NCBI GenBank assembly: GCA_027335545.1
Contig: DAHWHV010000586.1
Span: 1 to 22,451 of the forward strand
Origin: Clostridia bacterium
GTDB taxonomy: Bacteria > Bacillota_E > RBS10-35 > JAJYVN01
DNA: 22,451 bases
Direction of reading: 5' to 3'
This document shows, one piece after another, positions 1 through 10,156 of the stretch. The number at the start of each line of letters is the position of its first letter. Within the stretch, counting starts at the first letter, position 1. The notes beneath the pieces are model-generated. The model saw only the letters and a list, made by a program, of their open reading frames with translations. It was not told the origin of the DNA and did no database searches. A program made the position numbers and the translations under genes.

Positions 1-2
1 CC

Positions 3-1205
3 CCGGCCCCGCCGGTCCCAAAGCCGCGGCGGGCCCTGCCGCCGGGGGGATGGGAGGAGGTGCCCACGACCCGCGGAGCGGTGCCCGTGCACACCGAGCG
101 GCGTGGGGTCGCGCTCGGGGGGGCCCTGGGCGGCGCGTGGCCGCAGCGGCTCGCCGGGTGCGCCCTGGGCCCCCCGGAGGGCTGGCGCTGGATCGACCTG
201 GAGACGACCGGCCTCTGCGGGGGCAGCGGCACCCGGGCCTTTCTGGTGGGGATCGGGCGCTTGGAGGGCGCGGAGTTGGTGGTGCGCCAGTACCTGCTCG
301 GGGAACTGGATCGGGAGGCGGCCCTGCTGGAGGCCGTCTGGGACGACCTCTCTGGGGCGGCGGCCGTCGTTTCGTTCAACGGCAAGGCCTTCGACCTGCC
401 CCTGCTGCGGGACCGCTGCCTGCTCTGCGGGGTGGAGGGACCGGCGCCGGCCCTGGCGCACTGGGATGTGCTGCACGCGGCCCGCCGCCTGTGGTCGGTC
501 GCCCTCGCCGGCCGCTGCGACCTCCGCCGCCTGCAGTCCGAGGTGCTCGGCGAGGTGCGTCGGGGGGACGTGGCGGGGGCGCTGATCCCTGCGCTCTACA
601 CGGCCTGGTTGGAGGGCGAGGCAGGGGCCCTGGACGCCGTCTGCCGGCACCACCGCGAGGACCTCTTCGCCCTGGCCGGCGTGGCGGGCCGGCTGTGTGC
701 CCTGGCGGAGGCGGGCCCATCCGCTGCGGGCGAGCCGGCCGTCCTCTGGGGGCTGGGTCGACTCTATGAACGGGCGCGGGAGCCGGCCGCCGCGGCTGCG
801 GCCTACCGCTTCGCCCACGACGCCGGGATGCGCGAGGCGGGCGCCGCCGCCGCGCAACTGCTGCGCCGCCTGGGGCGGCACGCGGAAGCCGTGGCGATCT
901 GGGAGCGCGAGCGCACGGCCCGCGTGCCGTCCCTGGACGCGGCCGTGGAACTGGCCAAGTACCTGGAGCACCGCCGGGGCGATCCGGGGGCGGCGTTGGC
1001 GGTGGTACGCGAGGCGCTACGCTGGGCGGCGCTGGCGGGTCCCGAGCGGCGGGCGGCCCTGGAGCATCGGGAGCGACGGCTCCGGCGCAAGCTGGAGGCG
1101 CGCCCGCGGGCGCTGCCGGCTGCGGCCACCGGGCCGGGGGGGGCACAGGGGGCGGCATCACCCGGCCGGGCCGATCCCCCGGAGCCCGTCCCCGTCAGCC
1201 CGTGA
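3..1205 (+). CDS. YprB-like RNase H-fold exonuclease (5' end outside window)
   Basis: The reading frame is open to the left edge. The residues before the first GTG (position 60) read GWEEVPTTRG, which fits the conserved N-terminal segment of YprB-type proteins, so the true start is probably upstream and this entry is partial. An RNase H-like 3'-5' exonuclease domain follows: WIDLETTGLCGGSGT holds the first acidic pair (D, E), then FLVGIGRLEG, then SFNGKAFDLPLLRDRC with the second motif, and HREDLFALAG with a late acidic residue. The last third (ELAKYLEHRRGDPGAAL and nearby) looks like TPR-type helical repeats, as is usual in the family. Known family: YprB_RNaseH-like exonucleases of Bacillota, predicted to act on nucleic acid, substrate not established. 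The stop overlaps the convergent next gene by 11 bp. Family call is firm; the biological role is not. Confidence 0.85.
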   Translation, partial: PAPPVPKPRRALPPGGWEEVPTTRGAVPVHTERRGVALGGALGGAWPQRLAGCALGPPEGWRWIDLETTGLCGGSGTRAFLVGIGRLEGAELVVRQYLLGELDREAALLEAVWDDLSGAAAVVSFNGKAFDLPLLRDRCLLCGVEGPAPALAHWDVLHAARRLWSVALAGRCDLRRLQSEVLGEVRRGDVAGALIPALYTAWLEGEAGALDAVCRHHREDLFALAGVAGRLCALAEAGPSAAGEPAVLWGLGRLYERAREPAAAAAAYRFAHDAGMREAGAAAAQLLRRLGRHAEAVAIWERERTARVPSLDAAVELAKYLEHRRGDPGAALAVVREALRWAALAGPERRAALEHRERRLRRKLEARPRALPAAATGPGGAQGAASPGRADPPEPVPVSP

Positions 1206-1485
1206 CGGTGAAGCTGCCGCGCGCGCTGGCCAGGCGGCTGCCCGCGGCGTCCACGGCGTAGATGTCCAACAGGTACTCCCCGGGGCTGGCCTCCCAGGGC
1301 ACGGCGGTCGTGGCGGACCACCCGTCCCCGTTGCGGTACAAGGTTTCCTCCAAGCCGTAGCCGACGATGCCTACCCGGACCGCGGCGACGGCGTCGGCGT
1401 CGCTGGGTCGCACCGTCAGCGTCACCGAACTGCCGCTGGGGCCGGATTCGGGTGTGATCCGCACGTCCAGGACGCAGGTTCCCAT
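1195..1485 (-). CDS. Small protein with a predicted Ig-like beta-sandwich fold
   Basis: This is a 96-residue protein if started at the ATG at 1485, which has the Shine-Dalgarno-like GGGGGTAGG about seven bases upstream. An in-frame TTG at 1503 has no such site. The sequence alternates short hydrophobic strands and turns: VRITPESGPSGSSVTLTVRP, then a GDGWSATTAVPWEASPGEYLLD-like segment and a closing RGSFTVTG. That pattern is typical of bacterial Ig-like or filamin-type beta-sandwich domains. No signal peptide or membrane segment is visible, so it is probably cytoplasmic or a lone domain. It lies downstream of the lipoprotein gene on the same strand, with about 270 bp between, and overlaps the convergent exonuclease gene at its 3' end. 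The fold is inferred from the strand pattern; no function can be assigned. Confidence 0.65.
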   Translation of the reverse strand: MGTCVLDVRITPESGPSGSSVTLTVRPSDADAVAAVRVGIVGYGLEETLYRNGDGWSATTAVPWEASPGEYLLDIYAVDAAGSRLASARGSFTVTG

Positions 1486-1755
1486 GTCGCTGCCTACCCC
1501 CAAGGTTCGCCACCGGCGTGGGCCACACCCGCGCGGGGTGGCCGGGGGCCCATTTCTGCGTCCACGGACGGGTTTCCCTGCCGGGGCCCCCGCCCCCAGT
1601 GCCAGGCCCCCCGGGACCGGGCGGACCCTGGGCGTCCGGCGGCGGGGGCCCGCCTCGGCCTCCGCCGCGCGTGGTCGGCGGCGGTGGGGCCGCTGGGTGG
1701 GCGGCGGCCATCACCGCCCCGGCGGCCGGGCCCACAGCCAGCGGGTCCGCTGCGC

Positions 1756-2835
1756 TCAGGAGGTCCCGGACTGGAAGTCCTGCTGCAGGGCGCCGAGCGT
1801 CGCCAGCACGGCCGTGGCCGCCGTCTGGACGGCGCCCGCCGTGGGGGGTGAGGAGGCCGGCCCGGAGCGGGTCCTGGCGCCAGGTCGCGCCGGGGCCGTC
1901 GAGGAGCCAGGCGTGGTCGCAGAGGTGGCCGCAGAGAAGGCCGCAGGGGTGGAGGACCCGGACGCCGACCCGGCTCCGGAGGCCGAGGGGGACGTGGGGA
2001 GGGTGGCAGAGGGTGTCAGGAGCGAACCGCCTGCAGCGTTGCCGCTGCTGCTGCGGGCCGTCAGGTGTGGCGCCACGGCGACCCCGGCGGCCGTGTCGGA
2101 ACCCGGGGTGATGCCGCCCTGGCCCCCCTGGCCGACGGTCATGGGGACCACGGCGGGCAGTGCCGCGCCGACGCGGTGGCCGCCGGAGGCGCTGTGGACG
2201 GCGGCGTCCAGTTCCGCGATCTGCAGGTCGAGTTGCGCGGCGTTGGCGACCCCGACCCGTTGGGCCTTGGGGCGGATGTAGGCCCACTGGGTCCCGAGGG
2301 TGCGCGCGTCGTCCCAGACGGCGCCCCAGTTCCGGCTGTTGGCGTGGAGCCGGATCGCGCGTGCCAGGAACTCCATCTCGGTCAGTTGGGGCGGCACGGG
2401 GGAGGTGTAGAGGACCTGGAGGTCGGGGAAGAAAGCCGTCACGCGGTTGGCGGCGCGCGCCGTCCCCCGTCCGGACAACCGGTTGCTCTGGTAGCTCAAT
2501 TGGCGGATCGCACTCGCCGTGGAGTCCAGCAGCCCCGAGCGCGCCCCCCGGCTGGCGAGGGCGGGACGGAGGGCCGCCCAGGCCTGGTGGATCGCGGTCA
2601 GTTCGGCGGAGACGGCCGTCCAGTCCTTGGCCACGGCGCTATCCATCATGGCCGTGGCGTTGGTCTCCAGGGTGGCCAGGGCCGCGGGCGGCGGGGTGCC
2701 CGCCGGGGTGCGCGCCGGCTGCAGGCGCGGCGCGGTGCCGCAGCCGGCCACCCCCAGGAGCACGCCCAAGGCCAGCCCGGCCGTCAGGGTTCTGCGCGTG
2801 GGCCGACCCACCGGGCCACGGAACGCGCTCTGCAT
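1756..2835 (-). CDS. Lipoprotein with duplicated helical motif and low-complexity linker
   Basis: A 359-residue predicted lipoprotein. The N-terminus has basic residues (RPTRR), a hydrophobic core (LTAGLALGVLLG) and the lipobox V-A-G-C with Cys32, so the mature protein should be anchored to the outer face of the membrane. Residues about 60-215 are helical and contain two related segments: KDWTAVSAELTAIHQAWAAL (about 70-89) and RNWGAVWDDARTLGTQWAYI (about 168-187), each followed by an RP. Residues about 215-330 are rich in Ala, Ser, Gly, Thr and Pro and look disordered. A short helix ends the protein. The ATG at 2835 lacks a good Shine-Dalgarno site; an in-frame GTG at residue 9 would also keep the whole signal peptide. 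I do not recognise the family. The duplication suggests a helical-bundle sensor or envelope-binding role, which is only inference. Confidence 0.8.
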   Translation of the reverse strand: MQSAFRGPVGRPTRRTLTAGLALGVLLGVAGCGTAPRLQPARTPAGTPPPAALATLETNATAMMDSAVAKDWTAVSAELTAIHQAWAALRPALASRGARSGLLDSTASAIRQLSYQSNRLSGRGTARAANRVTAFFPDLQVLYTSPVPPQLTEMEFLARAIRLHANSRNWGAVWDDARTLGTQWAYIRPKAQRVGVANAAQLDLQIAELDAAVHSASGGHRVGAALPAVVPMTVGQGGQGGITPGSDTAAGVAVAPHLTARSSSGNAAGGSLLTPSATLPTSPSASGAGSASGSSTPAAFSAATSATTPGSSTAPARPGARTRSGPASSPPTAGAVQTAATAVLATLGALQQDFQSGTS

Positions 2836-3284
2836 ACATGGGCGGCGAGCGACCCCGCGCCTCCCGGCGCGCCGGCGACCCGCCGCTCCCCTCCCTTACC
2901 GCGAACTCGGTCGGACCGCGAACTCCCGGCGGACCGCGAACCCGGTCGGACTCTGGCCAGGAGCCCCGCCGGTCGCGGACGCCTGGGCCTGCCAGGACCG
3001 GGTGCGTCCGTGCCCGGCCCCTCCAGGACGCGACTGGGCCGGGCAGGGCAGGCTCCCACGGGGCACGATGCCCCACAGCATCGGGGGCTTATGCACCCCG
3101 GCCGCACAGGGGGGGTCGGGCCCCGGGGGGCGAGGCAGGGCGGAAGGGACTCCGGGCTCGGGTCGCGAACCCGGCCGGGGTTGAGCGCGCCGCCGCCTCC
3201 GGCCAGAGCCAGCCGGGCCGCTGCGTCTTCGCGCGTCCCGTGGTCCGTTCCAGTCCGTCAAGGGTCTGCGGGGGAGGTTCCCAG
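2836..3284. other. Intergenic region between divergent lipoprotein and methyltransferase genes
   Basis: About 450 bp with no convincing gene. It holds the three-copy tandem repeat at 2899-2950 and a diverged match, CGCGAACCCGG, at 3164-3174. It also holds the Shine-Dalgarno site of the methyltransferase (GGGGGAGG at 3270-3277). No clear promoter hexamers were found, although divergent promoters are expected here. Confidence 0.5.
2899..2950. repeat. Three tandem copies of a 17-18 bp unit
   Basis: Three adjacent units begin with CCGCGAAC: 2899-2915 (17 bp), 2916-2933 (18 bp) and 2934-2950 (17 bp). Units one and three differ at a single position; unit two has CCCGGC where the others have CGGTC or CGGTC-like bases. 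It lies in the divergent promoter region, so it could be an operator array or simple slippage. Confidence 0.8.
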
Positions 3285-3896
3285 TTGTTCAGTCAGCGTG
3301 TCGCCGATGCCCTGGCGCACATCGAGGCGATGGATCGTGAGCAGAAGCGCACCGCCGAGGGCATCCCCTTCTGGCGCGTCTCCGCCGACAACGGCCGCCT
3401 CTTGCACATCCTCTGCCGGGCCGTCGGGGCCCGACGCGCCGTGGAAATCGGCACCTCCTCGGGCTACTCCGGCATCCACCTCGCCGCGGCGCTCACGACC
3501 ACCGGCGGCCACCTCTGGACGTTCGACATGGAGCCCTACAAGATCGAACTGGCCCGGGCGAACTTCGAGCGGGCCGGGGTGGGGGCCGTCATCACGCAGG
3601 TGGCGGGCGACGCCCTGCAGACCCTGCCCGCCTTCGTCGCCGCCAACCCGGACCCCATCGACTTCGCCTTTCTCGACGCGGTCAAGCCGCACTATGTCCG
3701 CTACCTGGAGATCCTGCGGCCGCGGCTGCGGGCCGGGAGCATCGTCGCGGCCGACAACGTCGGGCCGCGCAACGCGGCGGCTGTGCGCACGTACATGGAG
3801 ACCGTCGCGCGTTCCCCCTTCGTCACGAGCATCGTGCCCACGGAGAACGCCGAGGGGGAGCGCGACGCCCTCGTCGTGAGCGTCCTTCAGTCCTAA
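3285..3896 (+). CDS. SAM-dependent O-methyltransferase (class I, COMT-like)
   Basis: A 203-residue protein of the small, metal-dependent O-methyltransferase family (caffeoyl-CoA/catechol OMT-like), which transfers a methyl group from S-adenosylmethionine to a hydroxyl; the substrate cannot be read from sequence. Motif I is VEIGTSSGYSGIHLA (residues about 53-67). DMEPYKIELAR binds the SAM ribose. FAFLDAVKPHY (about 128-138) and AADNVG (about 155-160) carry the expected metal ligands Asp131, Asp157 and Asn158. The start chosen is TTG at 3285, because GGGGGAGG lies seven bases upstream and the product matches the family's usual length of about 200-220. The open frame far upstream is not coding-like. 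The gene stands alone, with 130 bp before the dehydrogenase gene. Family assignment is firm. Confidence 0.9.
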   Translation: MFSQRVADALAHIEAMDREQKRTAEGIPFWRVSADNGRLLHILCRAVGARRAVEIGTSSGYSGIHLAAALTTTGGHLWTFDMEPYKIELARANFERAGVGAVITQVAGDALQTLPAFVAANPDPIDFAFLDAVKPHYVRYLEILRPRLRAGSIVAADNVGPRNAAAVRTYMETVARSPFVTSIVPTENAEGERDALVVSVLQS

Positions 3897-4026
3897 AGTC
3901 CTGGCCTCAAGTCCTGGGCGGCCAGTCCGGCGGGGCGGCTGTGCGCTGCCCGGCCCGTGGACGGTTCCCAGGGCCCTTCGCTCCAGGCGTGTGCCGCGCC
4001 GTTGCGGAAGGGGGGAGGGGTCCGTC

Positions 4027-5064
4027 ATGCGCGTCGCCGTGCTGCGGCGCACCCGCGAGTTGGCCATCGAGGAACGCCCGCTGCCGATCCCTGGTGCCGG
4101 TGAGGTGCTGGTGCAGGTGACGGCGGTGGGGGTCTGCGGCTCCGATGTGCACTACTGGGAGCGGGGGGCGATCGGGCCCTTCGTGGTGCGGGCCCCCCTG
4201 GTTCTGGGGCATGAGTGCGCGGGCGTGGTGGCGGGGCTTGGCCCCGGGGTTCCCGCCTCCCTGGAGGCGGGGGTCCGCGTGGCGCTGGAGCCAGGCCTGC
4301 CGTGCGGCACCTGCCGGTCGTGCCGGGAGGGCCGGTACAACCTGTGCCCGGAGATCCGCTTCTGGGCCACACCACCCTACGACGGGGCCTTCGCCGAGTA
4401 CGTGGTGCACCCGGCGAGCCACTGCTTCCCCCTGCCCCCGGGGGTCAGCGATGAGGCGGGGGCGCTGCTGGAGCCCCTCTCCACCGGCGTGCAGGCGGTG
4501 CGGCGCGGGCGCATCGGCCCCGGGAGTCAGGTGCTGGTGACCGGGCTCGGCCCCATCGGCCTGGTGAACGTGATGGCCGCCCTGGCGGCCGGGGCGGCCC
4601 GCGTCTTCGGCTCCGACCCACTCCCCGCCCGGTGCGCGGCGGCCGCGGCCCTCGGGGCGGAGGTGCTGGCACCGCAGCTGCCGCCGCCGGAGGCGGCGGC
4701 AGAACTGGGTCGGCTGGCCGGGAACGGGATCGACGCCGCCGTCGAGTGCTCCGGTGCGCCCGCGGCGTTGGAGCTCTGCTGCTTGGCGGTGCGCCCCGGC
4801 GGGGCCGTGGTGCTGATCGGCTTGGGCGGGGACCGGGCGGAGCTGCCGATCGCCCACCTGCAGACGCGCGAGGTGGACCTGATCCCAGTCTTCCGGTACG
4901 CGCACACCTATCCGGCGGCCCTGGCCTGGGTCGCCAGGGGACGCGCGCCCGTGGAGCGCCTGATCACGCACCGCTTCCCCCTCGGCCGGGTCGCGGAGGC
5001 CTTCGAGGGGACCCGGGTGGCGGGGTCGGACGCGATCAAGGTGATGATCGACCCGCAGGCCTGA
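4027..5064 (+). CDS. Zinc-dependent medium-chain dehydrogenase (sorbitol/threonine dehydrogenase-like)
   Basis: A 345-residue zinc alcohol dehydrogenase (MDR superfamily), closest in pattern to L-iditol (sorbitol) 2-dehydrogenase. Catalytic zinc ligands are visible: Cys37 in GVCGSDVHYW, His62-Glu63 in GHECAG, and Glu149 in LLEPLSTG. The structural zinc lobe has its four cysteines at 93, 96, 99 and 107 (CGTCRSCREGRYNLC). The Rossmann motif GLGPIG is at 173-178, and Asp197 at the end of the second strand favours NAD over NADP. It would oxidise a polyol or other secondary alcohol in the cytoplasm; the exact substrate is unknown. The ATG at 4027 follows a long G-rich Shine-Dalgarno region (GGGGGAGGGG, 4011-4020) by six bases. 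No transporter or sugar kinase gene is adjacent to narrow the substrate. Confidence 0.92.
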   Translation: MRVAVLRRTRELAIEERPLPIPGAGEVLVQVTAVGVCGSDVHYWERGAIGPFVVRAPLVLGHECAGVVAGLGPGVPASLEAGVRVALEPGLPCGTCRSCREGRYNLCPEIRFWATPPYDGAFAEYVVHPASHCFPLPPGVSDEAGALLEPLSTGVQAVRRGRIGPGSQVLVTGLGPIGLVNVMAALAAGAARVFGSDPLPARCAAAAALGAEVLAPQLPPPEAAAELGRLAGNGIDAAVECSGAPAALELCCLAVRPGGAVVLIGLGGDRAELPIAHLQTREVDLIPVFRYAHTYPAALAWVARGRAPVERLITHRFPLGRVAEAFEGTRVAGSDAIKVMIDPQA

Positions 5065-5126
5065 GGGGCGTGGAACGGGCGGCGAGGGTTGTGCCCAGGC
5101 CGACGGCCCCCGGGGGACCCCGCGCC

Positions 5127-5150
5127 GGGCCTGAGGACGCCTCCGGGCCC
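5127..5150 (+). terminator. Possible hairpin terminator after the dehydrogenase gene
   Basis: GGGCCTGAGG (5127-5136) can pair with CCTCCGGGCCC (5140-5150) around the three-base loop ACG, with one small internal loop. It sits 63 bp after the stop. There is no real T-tract, only ATTTCC further on, so termination is uncertain. Confidence 0.35.
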
Positions 5151-5277
5151 TCACCCCGATTTCCAGGAACCGGACTATGCAGATTATCAGATCCTCCGCC
5201 GGGCGGACCCCACCTTGGATGCGGGATGCGCGAAGCTGTGTGGGGACGCATCTCGCGTCAAGGGAGGCGAGTCCTGC

Positions 5278-5526
5278 ATGCACTCCCACGTCGGCCCCGT
5301 TGCGGCGCGCACCGTTCCCGGTCTCACGGCCCCTCTGGCTGCAGCAGCCGCCGCCTGGACGCGCTTCGAGCAGGAGCCCTCGCGGGCCCATCTGCGCGCC
5401 TTCTACGCCGCGGAGGCCGGTGTGCGCCGGGCCTACGAGGCGGGGCAGCGCGACCTCGCGCGCCGGGCCCGCACCGTGCGGGCCCCCCGGACGCCGGCGC
5501 ATGCCGGCCGGCACGCCATCGCCTGA
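5278..5526 (+). CDS. Small helical protein of unknown function
   Basis: An 82-residue open frame starting at the ATG at 5278, with AGGGAGG at 5261-5267 as a good Shine-Dalgarno site ten bases upstream. The product is Ala- and Arg-rich and predicted helical, for example AAAAAWTRFEQEPSRAHLRA followed by FYAAEAGVRRAYEAGQRD; the C-terminus is basic. There is no signal peptide, membrane segment or recognisable domain. It lies alone between the dehydrogenase gene and the convergent tRNA. The preceding stretch at about 5155-5195 is noticeably less GC-rich than its surroundings, which could mark a promoter. I do not recognise it. The ribosome site supports a real gene, but a chance frame is possible at this GC content. 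Confidence 0.5.
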   Translation: MHSHVGPVAARTVPGLTAPLAAAAAAWTRFEQEPSRAHLRAFYAAEAGVRRAYEAGQRDLARRARTVRAPRTPAHAGRHAIA

Positions 5527-5563
5527 GCGGGGCGGCGGGTAGGGCGCCGGGCGGGTCGCCAAG

Positions 5564-5584
5564 AAACGCACCCAAAACGCACCC
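5564..5584. repeat. Direct repeat of AAACGCACCC
   Basis: Two copies of AAACGCACCC (5564-5573 and 5575-5584), one base apart, lie just after the small helical gene and beside the hairpin at 5586-5628. Both sit downstream of tRNA-Val on its strand. Confidence 0.7.
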
Positions 5585-5585
5585 A

Positions 5586-5628
5586 CAGCGTCGCCGGCGA
5601 CCGTCGAGGTCGCCGGCGGGGCACGCTG
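5586..5628. other. Long inverted repeat / hairpin
   Basis: An 11-bp perfect stem (CGCCGGCGACC at 5592-5602 with GGTCGCCGGCG at 5608-5618, loop GTCGA) is extended by a 6-bp outer stem, CAGCGT with ACGCTG (5586-5591 and 5623-5628), leaving a four-base bulge on one side. There is no T-tract on either strand. It lies between the small helical gene and the tRNA-Val terminator. It could end transcription of the small gene without a U-tract, or be a protein-binding site. Confidence 0.6.
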
Positions 5629-5648
5629 GAGCAACGGGAGGAGACAGG

Positions 5649-5684
5649 AAAAAGGCCCCGAGGGTGTTCTCCCCCCGGGCCTTT
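5649..5684 (-). terminator. Intrinsic terminator of tRNA-Val
   Basis: Read on the minus strand, AAAGGCCC (complement of 5677-5684) pairs with GGGCCTTT (complement of 5651-5658). The stem continues with further G-C pairs and is followed by a run of five T (A5649-A5653 on the plus strand). It begins 14 bp after the tRNA 3' end, the expected place for a tRNA terminator. Confidence 0.8.
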
Positions 5685-5697
5685 GCCTTGTCTGACA

Positions 5698-5774
5698 TGG
5701 TGGGCGGTAAGGGAGTTGAACCCCTGACCTCGTGAACGTCAATCACGCGCTCTAGCCAACTGAGCTAACCGCCC
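5698..5774 (-). tRNA. tRNA-Val (anticodon GAC), CCA encoded
   Basis: The 77-nt sequence folds into a standard cloverleaf. The acceptor stem GGGCGGT/ACCGCCC is perfect and is followed by discriminator A and an encoded CCA. The D stem is GCTC/GAGC. The anticodon stem CGTGA/TCACG holds the loop TTGACGT, giving anticodon GAC, which decodes GUC and GUU (valine). The T stem AGGGG/CCCTT has one G-U pair and the loop TTCAACT. An intrinsic terminator follows. It appears to be a single-gene unit. No duplicate of its 3' end was seen elsewhere in the window, so there is no sign of an integrated element here. Confidence 0.97.
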
Positions 5775-5880
5775 GTGCGACCGACCGACGGCAGCCTATC
5801 ACAGTCCCCCGCACGCGCGCAATCCGGACCGGGCGCCGTCGCGCCCCCGCCCTGCCCCCCGGCCGCTCCCCGCCATTCCC

Positions 5881-5925
5881 GCCGCCTCCCCGGCTCCACC
5901 CCGAGGGAGCGAGGCCGGGGGCGGC
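5881..5925 (-). terminator. Possible GC-rich hairpin terminator after uvrA
   Basis: GCCGCctCCCCGGC (5881-5894) pairs with GCCGGGGGCGGC downstream (about 5914-5925), with a two-base bulge and about 12 pairs in all. It lies about 30 bp beyond the uvrA stop on the minus strand. No U-tract follows, so it is only a candidate. Confidence 0.4.
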
Positions 5926-5953
5926 GGACCGGGTCCCCGGCTCCCCGGGTGCC

Positions 5954-8863
<2,910 letters not shown>

Positions 8864-8945
8864 GGGGCGACCCTCCCGGTTCGGGTACGGCCTACTTGCC
8901 ACGCGGGCCGGACGGCGGCGGGGTCTCCGTCCACGCCCAGGGCGA

Positions 8946-9206
8946 CTATGCCTCGCGCAGGCCCACGAAGCCGCAGGACGGGCAGGCGATGACCTGCAGG
9001 GGATGGCCCGGACGCGGCCCGGCGGCGCCCAGGTCCCGCAGCCGACTGCCGCAGCGGGGGCAGGGCAGCCCGTTCGGGGCCCCGCCGGGCACGCCCTCGA
9101 CGTTGGCCGGCGGGTCCATGGTCGTGCGGCCGCGTCGGCGCGTGCCAGCCCCCAGGACGATGTCCAGGAGGTCGCCCGCACCCCCGCCCGCCGTTCCCAA
9201 CCCCAT
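8946..9206 (-). CDS. Small zinc-ribbon protein
   Basis: An 86-residue protein. The C-terminal half has two Cys-x2-Cys pairs, [13 protein letters not shown] and [14 protein letters not shown], which should hold one zinc ion in a zinc-ribbon fold of the kind found in nucleic-acid-binding and regulatory proteins. The N-terminal part contains a short hydrophobic helix (DLLDIVLGA) followed by basic residues. ATG at 9206 was chosen; the sequence before it is purine-rich (GGTGGGGGCGGG). It lies upstream of uvrA on the same strand with an 82-bp gap, so the two may share a transcript, but no role in repair can be claimed from this. A possible -10 element lies about 45 bp upstream. Confidence 0.7.
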   Translation of the reverse strand: MGLGTAGGGAGDLLDIVLGAGTRRRGRTTMDPPANVEGVPGGAPNGLPCPRCGSRLRDLGAAGPRPGHPLQVIACPSCGFVGLREA

Positions 9207-9691
9207 CGACACCCGCCCCCACCGCGGCCCGTGTGCGAGCGCTGGGCTCCAGTATAGCGTGGTGTGCACGCCCCGCGGCCGAAGCCTGGGGGGTGGGCTG
9301 CGCCCTTCCGGTCCGCCGGCCCCGGGCTCAAGCCCAACGGGGGATACCAGGCAGGAAGGCGGCGTTGGGGCCCTGACGCAACGGCGTTGGCCAGCCCCGT
9401 CCTCGCCCGACTCTCCGGCGCCCACCGGCGCCTCTCCTCGGTCAGGTCCAGGCCCTGAGGCCGGGCCCGGGCCAGGCGGGCGGGGGGCCCACGCGGACGC
9501 CTGGCCTGCGGCACCGGCGCCGCGACCGCCGGGGGGCAGGCGGGCCGCGCGCGTGCGGCGAAGACCGTGGGGCGAAGGGGCCGGAGCACCAGACGGGGTC
9601 GCCCCGCAGGCCCGCGTGGGCGCATACTTGAGCGAGACGCCCGTCCCGCCCGTGCTGTCCCATCTCCGGTCGGTCTGGGGAGAGTGGGGCG
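9207..9691. other. Divergent intergenic region
   Basis: About 485 bp between the zinc-ribbon gene (minus) and the membrane-anchored gene (plus). Apart from the possible -10 at 9251-9256 I see no gene, repeat or clear terminator. The open frames here are shadows of high GC content. The bases before 9692 (GGGGAGAGTGGGG) serve as the ribosome site of the next gene. Confidence 0.5.
9251..9256 (-). promoter_or_regulatory. Possible -10 element for zinc-ribbon gene and uvrA
   Basis: On the minus strand this reads TATACT, five of six matches to the sigma-A -10 consensus and a rare AT-rich island here, 45 bp before the ATG. No good -35 hexamer is found at 16-18 bp, so this rests on the -10 alone. Confidence 0.35.
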
Positions 9692-10156
9692 ATGTCTGCC
9701 AAGGCGTGGGGCACCACGATCGTCCTGGTGGCGGGTGCGACCCTCTGTCTGGGGCTCTGGCTGCGGGGGACCGTGGCCAAGGGCACGGCCTACCGCGTCG
9801 TGTCGGGGACGAACACCCTGGATGCGTATCGCTTCAAGGTGCGCGAACACGTCGCGCTGTGGTGGGCCCTCCACCACCCGCTGGCGGCGCGGCAGGTCCG
9901 CGGGGAGGCCTACGCCGCCGTCTCCGGGGTGATCTCCTGCCTGGCCGCGACCCCCACCCGCGCCAGCGTGGCCCCCGCCGAGGCGCAGGTCGCCCGCCGG
10001 GCCCAACTGCCGGTCCTGCTCCAGGTCCTCCTCGTGCGCCCGCTGGGGAGGGCGGGGTCCAACAGCACGGATGCCTCGATGGTCCGCTCCGACTGCGTCG
10101 CGCTCGCGCGGCTGGATCCAGTGGATCTGCAGGTGCCGCAGGTCCCCGGGGCCTGA
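9692..10156 (+). CDS. Membrane-anchored small protein of unknown function
   Basis: A 154-residue protein starting at ATG 9692 behind a purine-rich ribosome site. Codon third positions are almost all G or C throughout, which supports real coding. Residues about 8-25 ([17 protein letters not shown]) form one membrane segment with a short N-terminal tail, so it is probably a signal anchor with the rest outside the membrane. The remainder has a helical section ([20 protein letters not shown]) and a section rich in Ala and Val, ending [14 protein letters not shown] do not recognise a domain. It is the first of three small plus-strand genes. A strong hairpin just after its stop suggests it is transcribed separately from the SpoA gene. 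Confidence 0.65.
   Translation: MSAKAWGTTIVLVAGATLCLGLWLRGTVAKGTAYRVVSGTNTLDAYRFKVREHVALWWALHHPLAARQVRGEAYAAVSGVISCLAATPTRASVAPAEAQVARRAQLPVLLQVLLVRPLGRAGSNSTDASMVRSDCVALARLDPVDLQVPQVPGA

Noticed and set aside
60..62. GTG at 60 as start of the YprB-like gene
   Set aside because: The G-rich sequence overlaps the codon, leaving no spacing, and the frame continues upstream with residues (GWEEV) that fit the family's N-terminal region.
5698..5774. tRNA-Val as an attachment site for an integrated element
   Set aside because: No integrase gene and no second copy of the tRNA 3' end were seen in the window.
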